Origin: Escallonia rubra | Taxonomy: Eukaryota; Streptophyta; Magnoliopsida; Escalloniales; Escalloniaceae | Assembly (NCBI GenBank): GCA_033065855.1 | Contig: JAVXUO010001587.1 | Coordinates: forward strand, 186,001-250,000 | Reading direction: 5' to 3' | DNA: 64,000 bases | Part shown: positions 21,834 through 31,347 of the stretch, piece by piece | Numbering within the stretch: position 1 is the first letter of the stretch | Layout of the letters: each line of letters opens with the position of its first letter | Program-made: the position numbers and the translations under genes | Notes under the pieces: model-generated | What the model was told of the DNA's origin: nothing | The model's input: the letters and a program-made list of their open reading frames with translations, nothing else | Database searches by the model: none

Positions 21834-24800
21834 TCAATCATTTTCAGTTTGCGAATCATCTTCATCACTTTCCTCGTCGCCCTCTTCTTCGTGGGACTCG
21901 TCGTCCTCTTCATCTTCTAATTCATCCTCTTCATCAGTAGACTCGGTCACATCATCTCCAACACTTTCCACGTCTTCCGCGTCATCATCTACGACTTCTT
22001 CTCCCACAAGAAGTGTTGTTGGAAGAGGAAGATCGTCCTCCTCGTTGTTGACCTCAACAGGGAACAAGACACGTGGTTGGTCGGCTTGAAAGGAGTCTAG
22101 CTCACTGTCATATGTCACGGGCAATTTCTTGGACTTGATAGTTGTATACCAATGAGATTTGGGATTGGCGACGTCCTCCGCGTAAAAGACTTGTACAGCT
22201 TGACTAGCAAACACAAAGGGCTCGTCTGATGCAAGTCTTGACTTGACATTGACATCTACAATCCCTTGAGAGCTAACACGGATTCCTCTACTGCATGTGA
22301 CATCGAACCACGTACACTTGAACATTACCAGGCGGTTTTGGGAACCCAGATATGTTAGCTCAACAATCTCATCTAGCTCTCCGTAAAAGTCCATGCAATT
22401 CTCGGCATAACAGTCGCCGTTGACCAAGACTCCACTGTTTTGGGTTTGTTTTGTTCGGTCATCATCTTTTACGTTAAACCTAAACCCGTTGATGATATAG
22501 CCTCCGTAACATGATGTTTGTTTGTTAGGGCCTTCGACTAGTAATTTCAAGCAGGAGGCCACTGGTCTATCCATTGACTGAACCTATTGTAGATGACGGT
22601 AAAAATTAAGGATAAATCAGTATACTAATTGGCCACAGAACTGTATATAACACATAATATAATTTCGTTAAATAATCTTACACGGATTTTGAACCACTGT
22701 ACAAATTGTGATTTCCGATGAGATTCAAGTCCAGCGGGATCAGTGATTAAAGATTCCGCATCGAACTCACTGCAAACCAATATGCATTTGACTCGCTTAT
22801 CACACAATTTCAATTATGTACAACAATGTAAGTGAATTAAGACTTTAACTTACTCAACGAATGCCGAAACTTCATCGCAATTTAGAAGGGCATATATTGT
22901 TGCAGCACTGTACTCTTCATCTGTTAGCCATCGAGTATACGTTCGGCCGAACGGACTACCTGACTGCTTGAATATTGACAATTGCCCTTCCAAATTTGTG
23001 CTTGCTCCGGGGTCATTTCGGCCTAGTTGATTTAACCTTGTACCAACATCAGGCCCGAAATATTGACTACAAAAGTTTACAAGTTCTTCCATTACGTAAG
23101 CCTCCGCAATTGAGCCCTCAACCCGAGCCTTATTACGGACTTTTTTCTTTAAATGGAACATGAACCTAGAAGTTTAGCGAATCGAGTTAGGTGAAATATC
23201 AATGATAACAGATGTCGCATTAAGTGTAAACGAACAACTGTAACAATTTAAGGATTACATCTCGAAGGGATACATCCACCGATATTGCACGGGTCCACCC
23301 ATCTTAGCTTCATATGCCAAGTGAACAGGTAGATGCTCCATTGAATCAAAGAACGAAGGTGAGAAGATTTTCTCCAGCTTGCAAATCGTCACCACAATGT
23401 TCTTCTCAAGCACTTCCATGTTACTCACCCGGATCGTAGAAGAGCATATATCTCGAAAGAAATGAGATAATTCAGTCAAAGTCTCGCAAACAACCCATGG
23501 CAACAGTCCCCGGAAGGCAATATGAATGAATCTTTCCATGAATACGTGACAGTCGTGACTCTTCATCCCTTGGAACTTGCATTCCGATACATTGTAACAA
23601 CGAGATATGTTGGACACAAACCCATCCGGAAGCTTCAAATTCTTAACCCACTGACATACCTTCTCCACTTGTTTCTTGTCTAGACAGTAAGCTGCTTTAG
23701 GAAGTATGGTCCTCCCACTGACTGTCCAAGGATGCAATTCACGGCGTACACCCAACTGTTGTAGATCCCTTCTCGCTTTAAGGTGATCTTTCGATTTGCC
23801 CTTGACATTCATCACTGTGTTGAACACATTATCAAAAATGTTCTTCTCAATATGCATCACATCCATGTTGTTTCGGATAACGAGCGTCCTCCAGTAGGCT
23901 AACTCCCAGAAGATACAAAATTTTCTCCAGTTGTGCTCTTTCCCGAACCCTGCAATCTTCTGATCCGGCACACCCTTACCGTGTGGTATGTCAGTATCAA
24001 GTGCCTCCAGGTGTGAGAGTACTTCTTCACCAGATGGGTAGTCCAGTGTGACAACCTCACGCTCGATTGTCCCGTCAAATTTATCCTTCTGCCTACGGAA
24101 CTGATGGCCCGGTGGCAGAAGCTTACGGTGACATCCGAACCACGAGGCCTTTCCGCCGTGCTTTAACATATGACCGGGGTTCACGCCTATACAAGCAGGG
24201 CATGCTAGCTTCCCATGTGTGCTCCAGCCACACGTCATTCCCAATGCGGGGAAATCATGTATAGTCCACATCAAAGCAGCCCTCATCTAAAAATTTTGTT
24301 TAAGGGATGCATCATATGTTTCGACTCCATGATTCCATAACTGTTTTAACTCATCAATCAACGGCCTTAAATACACATCTATGTCCTTACCGGGACTCTT
24401 CGGCCCCGGAATAAGCAACGACAAGAACATATACGGCTTCTTCATGCACATGCCTGGTGGAAGGTTGTAAGGGACAATAATAACAGGCCAACAGGAGTAA
24501 GGCGTGGTAGACTGACCGAAAGGGTTGAACCCATCGGTTGCAAGACCAAGTCTAACATTCCGAACTTCCTGAGCAAAGACTGGATGCCTGCGGTCAAACT
24601 CCTTCCACGCCTCTCCATCAGCTGGGTGTGTCAGCACATCGGCATCGTTGCTGCGAGTCTCACGGTGAGCCCTCATATGTTCAGCCGTATTGGAGGAGTA
24701 GTACATTCTCTGAAGGCGTGGTGTGACCGAGAAATATCGCAATATCTTCCATGCAATGTTTTTCTTCTTCCCTTTGTCCGGTTTGTACCTCGAATGATCA

Positions 24801-25492
24801 CATACTGGACACCGTGACAAATCCTTATTATCTTTCCAGAATAATACACAATCGTTATTGCACGCATCTATCCGGTCATAGCTCAACCCAAGTTTCCTCA
24901 TCATCTTCTTCGCGTCATAGTACGACGGCGGTAGCTTTTCATTTTCGGGCAGTATTTCTTTGATTAAGGTAACAAACTCGTTAAAACCTTTCTCACTCAG
25001 CCCGTGGTCTGATTTCAACTATAATAACCTACTAACCGCAGACAGCCGTGTGTGTTTCGGAGCTCCATCCCACAGCGGCTCTTCCGCAGCTCTCAACAAC
25101 TCATAAAACTGATGAGCCCCCTCGTTCGGAGGTTGTGGACTGTCGTTACCCCAGTCAACATTAGCTTTCCCAGCATCCATAATCATATCTCGGTAATCAT
25201 ATCGTGCCTCCTCCCTAACTTCAGTTTGACTAGCCGGGTTGGACGACAATACTATCGTTTTCCCGTGCTGCGTCCACCTTGTGTATCCACCCATAAAATC
25301 GTACCGACGAAGATGCCATTTTACTTCAATTCTTTTTCTCCAGTGCAACAACTCACATCTACCGCACATACACCTTATCTTATCAAGGTCAACATGTGCA
25401 GGATGCGCATAAGCGAAGTCGAGAAATTCGTCAACGCGACACTCAAAATCTTCAGCATTCTTCCTTTTCATCCAACTTCGATCGACTGACAT
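21834..25492 (-). CDS. TNPD-like CACTA transposase
   Basis: Four exons are proposed: 25492-23259, 23165-22854, 22769-22682 and 22583-21834. Consistent GT-AG borders and phases give about 1,127 codons. The N-terminus MSVDRSWMK with the CMCGRC cysteine cluster is the Transpos_assoc domain. Next comes the Transposase_21 core (SRCPVCDHSRYK, LGLATDGFNPFG, then MRAALMWTIHDFPALG and NNMDVMHIEKN). The DUF4218-type block contains CHVFMERFIHIAFRG and the splice-spanning MFHLKKKVRNKARVEGSI. The DUF4216-type block contains YGGYIINGFRF and FKCTWFDV. The tail is very acidic (Asp/Glu runs). The protein catalyses cut-and-paste transposition at the CACTA ends. Two in-frame TAG codons (25021-25019 and 24289-24287) replace residues expected within RLL_LKSDHGLSE and NF_MRAAL; otherwise no frameshift is seen. 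Confidence 0.88.
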
Positions 25493-26219
25493 GACAACTG
25501 AATTATTGTACTGTATACCACCTTCAATAATGACCAGTGATTAGGCATTGCCGATGTAAATATGAATGCATGAATGTTATAACATGTCTACATATTTCTC
25601 CTCCACTCTTGAACAGGTAGTGGTCCTATCCCATTCAGAAAAGCACATGTTTATAAAACAATGAATAACTCATGCTTAGTCTTATGTCTGTGGAAAATTC
25701 GGCAGCACCTCCCCGCATTTCTCCAAGTACACGACATCGATTAGGTGTTCTAACATTCATCTAACCTTGCTCAGGAAGGTTTGATGGATGTTAGAACACC
25801 AGATCTGTATGCACCCGGAGAAACACACGAGAACGTGTACCAAATATCCACGACATAGAACACAAAGCATGAGTCAAAACACTGTTTTATAAATAATTAG
25901 CTTTTCCAAACTGTCCAAACTGGACATCCAAAGGCTCATTACAAGGCATTACTTTGTAATGAGTACCTTTGAACGGGAACTAAGAGTTTCTATGCATGCA
26001 TGCGTTCAAAAATTGATAAGATATGCAAGAATCTTTCCGAAATGTCAAAACTGCAGAAAGATCGTTACATATGTTACCAATTCCACATTAAATAGAATTC
26101 GTTGGCAACGAGTTGAACCATCTCGTTGCCAATGGAGTTCTCAAATTAACAACTAATATAAAGAAGGCATGGTTTGTAAACAACGAGTAATTGAACCATC
26201 TCTGGGTAACATGGAGTAA
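25493..26219. other. CACTA interior upstream of the transposase
   Basis: This is non-coding. It contains a short inverted repeat: GGTGTTCTAACATTCATC around 25745 and GATGGATGTTAGAACACC around 25783. The region is the expected place for the transposase promoter, but no clear TATA box could be singled out. Confidence 0.45.
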
Positions 26220-26945
26220 TTATGGGATGTACAAGGGCTAATTAGGGCTAACTAGGTTATTAGGGTTAATTACGAGTATTAATTATAGCTGATTAGGGTT
26301 GATTAGGACTGATTAGGGTTAATTATAACCCTAATTAGGGTTATTTAGTCCTAATTAGGGTTTAATTGTGCCAAGTAGTGCTGATTAGTCCTAATTAGGG
26401 CTAATTAGGCTTAATTGGGTTATGTTAGGGCTCATTAATGTTAATGAGGACTAATTTCGGATAATTAAAGCTAATTAGGATTGATTAGGACTAATTAGGG
26501 TTATTTAGTCCTAATTAGGGTTTAATTGTGCCGAGTAGTGCTGATTAGTCCTAATTAGGCTTAATTGAGTTATGTTACGGCTAATTAATGTTAATGAGGG
26601 CTAGTTTCGGATAATTATAGTTAATTAGGGTTGAATAGGACTAATTATGGTTATTTAGTCCTAATTAGGGTTTAATTGTGCCGGGTAGTGCTGATTAGTC
26701 GTAATTATAGCTAATTAGGGTTGATTGGGTTATGTTAGGGCTAATTAATGTTAATGAGGGCTAATTTCGGATAATTATAGCTAATTAGGGTTGATTAGGA
26801 CTAATTAGGGTTTAATTGTGCCGAGTAGTGCTGATTAGTCGTAATTATAGCTAATTAGGGTTGATTAGGACTAATTAGGGTTATTTAGTCCTAATTACGA
26901 TTTTAATGGTGCCGAGTAGTGCTGATTAGTCCTAACTAACGCTAA
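26220..26945. repeat. Tandem array of CTAATTAGGG-type units
   Basis: This dense array is built from RGGGYTAATTAGG and GATTAGGACTAATT words. A higher-order pattern is marked by GTGCCGAGTAGTGCTGATTA, recurring at about 26369, 26529, 26679, 26819 and 26909 (spacings 160, 150, 140 and 90 bp). It belongs to the CACTA interior on the transposase 5' side. Confidence 0.85.
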
Positions 26946-27179
26946 TTAGGCTTAACAATCTAAAATTATCAACTAACAACCTAAAATCATCAATTAATAA
27001 TCGCAATTACTTCAAATGCACAGCTAATAACCTAAAATCATCAATTAACAACCTAAAATAATCATCGATCAATAATCACAATTCTCAAATGCACACTTAA
27101 CAACCTAAAATTATCAAACAAATTATCAAGGTTCAAATGGAAAAAAATTGTTCAAAATGCACATATCCGATGCGCTTGA
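26946..27179. repeat. AACCTAAAATYATCAA-type repeats
   Basis: Several inexact copies of AACCTAAAATCATCAATTAA and TCTCAAATGCACA are followed by AAATTGTTCAAAATGCACA. The same wording recurs inside the hAT element at about 43560-43890, which is unusual for unrelated families. Confidence 0.6.
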
Positions 27180-27925
27180 ATTATTTCAATTTAGGGTTCG
27201 ATTGTATTAGGCATTCAATTTAGGGTTCAATTAGTTTAATTTACGGTTCGGTTCGATTAGGGCATTCAATTTAGGGTTTAATTAGAGTTCAATTACATCA
27301 ATTTAGGGTTCAATTAGGGGGTTCCATTGATTCAATTTAGGGTTCGGTTGATTTGGGGCATTCAATTTAGGGTTCAATTAGTTCAATTTAGGTTTAAGTT
27401 GGATTAGGGTATTCAATTTAAGGTTCAATTAGTTTAATTTAGGGTTCGATTCGATTAGGGCATTCAATTTAGGGTTTAATTAGAGTTCAATTACATAAAT
27501 TAAGGGTTCAATTAGGGGGTTCCATTGATTCAATTTAGGGTTCAATTAGTTCAATTTAGGTTTCAGTTGGATTAGGGTATTCAATTTAGGGTTCAATTAG
27601 TTTAATTTAGGGTTCGGTTCGATTAGGGCATTCAATTTAGGGTTTAATTAGAATTCAATTACATCAATTTAGGGTTCAAGTAGGGGGTTCCATTGATTCA
27701 ATTTAGGGTTCGATTGATTTGGGGCATTCAATTTAGGGTTCAATTAGTTCAATTTAGGTTTCAACTGGATTAGGGTATTCAATTTAGGGTTCAATTAGTT
27801 TAATTTAGGGTTCGATTCGATTAGGGCATTCAATTTAGGGTTTAATTAGGTTTCAATTACTTCAATTTAGGGTTCAATTAGGGAGTTCTATTGATTCAAT
27901 TTAGGGTTCGGTTGATTTCGCTATT
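27180..27925. repeat. Higher-order tandem array, 198/168-bp period, with TTTAGGG words
   Basis: Short CAATTTAGGGTTCAATTAG words are organised in larger units. The marker GCATTCAATTTAGGGTTTAA starts near 27262, 27460, 27628 and 27826, giving periods of 198, 168 and 198 bp. The 168-bp unit lacks about 30 bp. Nearly every word holds TTTAGGG, the plant telomere heptamer, but spaced by other sequence. Confidence 0.85.
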
Positions 27926-28912
27926 ACCCTTTATGCTTGAATTAAGGTATTTAATTTAAATATAGTTTGAAATGGGTCATACACTTGTACATACCTATTT
28001 GTTTTACATTTTTTTTTATCCAGATTGACTATTGAATGATCAAGCCCTACCACAAATGACTACTAGTCAAATTAGTAGGTCAAGCAAGATTGTTTAATTT
28101 TGTAAAGTTGCTAGAAGTGTAGCAAATTCATTTCAAATTACTGAGAATACAAGAAATGTACTAGGTGATGGGCTAGAATTTGTCACAGACTCACAGGACT
28201 AGGCGTACTACTCTATTTTGGGTTCTTGGATACAACACAATGGGCCGAAGGAAGTTGCTCAGCCCCATATGTCCATTTCGGATGTGCTGGGCTTTGAAGT
28301 ACATGGACCATAAAATCTTACCGTAATAATGTGAGCGCAAGTGGTAACTACATGTTTCTAAGTTTTACGAAATTCCACATAAATTTCAAAATGGGGAATT
28401 AAACTTTATAATGTCGTTCAGTTGACTTGTCAAATAATACTTATATACTTAGTCATCTCAATTACTCTTTGCGTCGCAAGATTGTTATTTATCAAGGAGA
28501 CAATATGGGGCGCCGCAAACCACCACCCCCTTCCCCATATTGCGTCATCTTAATTTTAATGTCCCTTGCCCAGTTTCGCCCCGTCCCATCCCATCTAGAT
28601 CCAACGCCACTTAACCCGATCAATTACAATACGAGTCAACTTTTTTAGCTTCTAATTTATTTTGTTTGAAACTAGTCACATTTTTGGATGAGATTATTTT
28701 CATTATTCTAGTTGGTAGAGGCAGCAGACAAAGGTGGCTGCTGGAGTTGGACGGCAGTGATGGTCGGTGGGGGACGGCTATCGGAGTTTGCTGTAGTGAC
28801 TGTCGGCGATTGCTACCGAAAATGAAGCATAAAGGGCATTTAATTGTAACATAATAAAAGAAAAAAATGGGTAGTGATATTAAACACTAAAAAAAAAATT
28901 ACCTAATGGGAG
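27926..28912. other. CACTA interior, no gene recognised
   Basis: No transposase exon or other gene is seen between the arrays and the minisatellite. A GC-richer stretch at 28505-28620 and a GGCGGC-like stretch at 28720-28810 have short open frames without recognisable products. Confidence 0.45.
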
Positions 28913-28920
28913 TCGCCGGT

Positions 28921-29075
28921 GTCGAGGGAGGTCACCGCCGGCGTCGAGGGAAGTCACCGCCGTTGTCGAGGGAAGTCAACGCCGGCGTCGAGGGAGGTCA
29001 CCGTCGGGGTCGAAGGAAGTCACCGCCGGTGTCGAGGGAGGTCGCCGCCGGTGTCGAGGGAGGTCGCCGCCGGTG
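28921..29075 (+). repeat. 22-bp minisatellite, seven copies
   Basis: The unit is GTCGAGGGAGGTCACCGCCG plus two variable bases, repeated seven times from 28921 at exactly 22-bp spacing. Because 22 is not a multiple of 3, long open frames across it are an artefact of the repeat. It lies just inside the right subterminal region of the CACTA element. Confidence 0.9.
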
Positions 29076-29199
29076 TCAAGGCTTTCGGTGGCGCCGAAGG
29101 TGGGGCAGGATGTGAGAATGGCGGTGGCACAATCGCCGGAAATGAGTTTTGGGATTTTCGAAGAGAGAAGCAGTGACAGTTCAAATCAGATCTGAGAGT

Positions 29200-29521
29200 T
29201 AAATAGACTTTTAGCGACAGAATAACTCCGTCGCTAAAAGTCCGTCGGTGAAGACCTATTTTTACCGACGGAGTTTTTTGCAACGGAATAAATCTGTTGC
29301 TTAAATAATATTTTACGACGGAGTTTTACTGACGGAGGTTTCCGTCGGTGAAGACCTATTTTTACCGACGAAGTTTATTGCGACGGAATAAATCCGTCGC
29401 TTAAATAATATTTTACGACGGAGTTTTACTGATGGAGGTTTCCGTCGGTAAAACTCATTTTAGCGTTGGAATCTATTCCGTCGCTAAAAATCTGTAGCAA
29501 AAAATGTCTTTTCTTGTAGTG
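29200..29521. repeat. CACTA right subterminal motif array and TIR
   Basis: About a dozen GCGACGG / CCGTCGC motifs lie within 300 bp. Part of the array is itself tandem: a block with TCCGTCGGTGAAGACCTATT occurs twice about 110 bp apart. The array ends in the inverse of the left terminus. Confidence 0.85.
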
Positions 29522-29524
29522 TTG

Positions 29525-30178
29525 ATTTGATTGTTGCTGAGGATCTCTTCAGTGTGATGGCATTGGCTTTACATTTAGCTCTTCATTAGCTTCATACTCG
29601 TTGTTACTTACATGTTATTTATCTGCTGCATCACTATGGTCTCTTGATACAGATGACTCGTCGAATTCCAAGTGATGTTTATAGTTCCAATTCTCTATCA
29701 AGTTTGCTAAATAGCTGTAGAAGATTTCATTCGGTATATATTGCCCGAGGAAGAGACAATGTTTTGGCTCTACCATTTGCACTAACTTTTTAAATTTTCC
29801 ATCTTGATCAAGTGACGGTGTTCAACAAGAGTGGATAGGTCTTGTACATGATACTGTTACGTTAACTTGATTTGAGCTGGTACATGATTGTGCTTCGTCT
29901 GTGGTATTTTGCTTCTGAAGTTTACTAATCTAGTTTTAGTCTTGTAATGTGCTAGATGGACTTGTCGTCAAGTTTTGTTCGATTGGCTACTTTTGTAATG
30001 TGCTGGATGGACTTGTCATCCAATTTTACATTTCTAGCTGTATATTTGTATATTTTTGTGTTTTGATCTTGGTATACATTTCTACTTTGAACCAAAAAAA
30101 AAAAAAAACTATAAACGAACCAAATGTTTCCAAACCACACAACGTTCTAAGCTTACCTCATAAAGACAGGTTTTCTTT
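29525..30178. other. Non-coding, with an A-tailed segment
   Basis: No gene is recognised. A direct repeat TGTAATGTGCTRGATGGACT occurs at 29943 and 29994. A run of 15 A at about 30093-30107 looks like a retroposon tail, but no target duplication was found. Confidence 0.4.
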
Positions 30179-31338
30179 GGGTTAATTACACTCATGTCCC
30201 TGAGGTTTTGGTGAAATTACACGTGTGTCCATAAGTTTGGAAAATAGGCAGTTATGTCCTTTAACCTAACGGAATACCCAAATACTTAACGGTTTACATG
30301 AAAAGACCAGATTGCCCCTAACTAAGATTGCAATTCTTGATTTGCCCATGAAAGGGTTTACCTTTCTTCTTCGTCTTCAAAATCTTCCACCACAGCACCA
30401 CCACACGGAGTCGGCACCACCGCACGGCGTTGGGACCACCTCCACCGCGCCGCCATCACGTAGCCACCCTTGACCCACCCACCAAATGCCTCCAAAACTT
30501 CCAAAATCTCAATGACAAAAATTCTCACAAATTCCTCTCCACCAAATGCCTCTCAGATTCGTCTTTTCTCTTCCATAGATTCATTTTCGTCGCCAGCCAC
30601 CTGCATCACCCCACCCCGCCAGCAGCCCCCTCCTGCTCCCAACCCTGATGAAGCCTTCTTCTTCGCCCAACGTTGCGGAGCCCAATCCTATCGCAACTAG
30701 GTTGCGAAAAAGAGAACCCAATCCCGTCGCAACAAGGTTGCGGAAATGCAATGCCCAACCCCGCCCGAAAGCCCGACGTAGCGGTGGATCCTAGGTGTTG
30801 CGGTGGTGTCATGGTGTTGGGATGATGTGAAGGTAGTGCATCAGCGAGGAAGGGGGGGGGGGGGGGATGAGAGGGGGCGGCGGCGACAGGGGGAGGGGGT
30901 GTATTTCTTAAACAGTCCCAGTGTGTTTTTAACCCTAATTTTTAAATTAGGGTTTGTTAAAGAAACATTTTTAAACCCTAACTTTCAATGATACTAATTT
31001 TACAAACCCTAATTTGAAGTGAAAATCCTAATTGAAGAACCCTAAGGACAATCCTACTTTTAAATTAGGGTTTTGAAAATAAAATGGTTGTTATTAGGAT
31101 TTTAAAATTTTTAAAAATTATTCAGTATATTTTTCTATACAGTACAAGGGCAGTATTGTCATTTTGAAAATACGTATTGATGTCGTCCTAAAAAAATACA
31201 CTTTTTGGACGGAACCCTGATGGATGGACATAAGTGTTACATTTTTAACGTTTGTGGTCACGGTGTGTTACTTTTTGAAACTTTGTGTCCTTGACTGTAA
31301 TTTCACCCAAACCTCAGGGACATAAGTGTAATTAACCC
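30179..31338. mobile_element. Non-autonomous MULE-like element, sibling of 46730-47968
   Basis: The ends are GGGTTAATTACACTCATGTC and its inverse GACATAAGTGTAATTAACCC. About 120 bp of the left end match the right end of the element at 46730-47968, and about 200 bp of the right end match that element's left end. The two copies are therefore the same family in opposite orientation with different cores. The target duplication is unclear (only TTCTTT is shared). The core (30360-30900) is CCACCACC- and CCACCAAATGCC-rich, has a 15-G run at 30852-30866 and is gene-like in base composition, but no protein is recognised. Confidence 0.75.
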
Positions 31339-31347
31339 TTCTTTTGG

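Larger units (their letters stand above)
19453..29521 (-). mobile_element. CACTA (En/Spm-like) transposon, 10.1 kb
   Basis: The left end is CACTACAAGAAAA and the right end is its inverse (TTTTCTTGTAGTG). The flanks are the 3-bp target duplication TTG (19450-19452 and 29522-29524), the CACTA signature. Both subterminal regions are packed with GCGACGG / CCGTCGC motifs. Two minus-strand genes occupy 20048-25492: a TNPD-like transposase with Transposase_21, DUF4218 and DUF4216-type blocks, and downstream a TNPA-like protein with a Transposase_24-type block. Between the transposase start and the right end lie two large tandem arrays and a 22-bp minisatellite. Splice sites and reading phases agree throughout, but three in-frame TAG codons interrupt the two genes. 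Confidence 0.96.

Noticed and set aside
25052..25489. Plus-strand frame opposite the transposase start
   Set aside because: It is a shadow of the TNPD N-terminal exon.
27180..27925. Interstitial telomere
   Set aside because: TTTAGGG is frequent but not contiguous; it is part of longer words inside a CACTA element with a 198-bp period.
28906..29176. Arg/Gly-rich small proteins across the minisatellite
   Set aside because: The 22-bp unit cycles through all frames, so open frames there are a by-product of the repeat.
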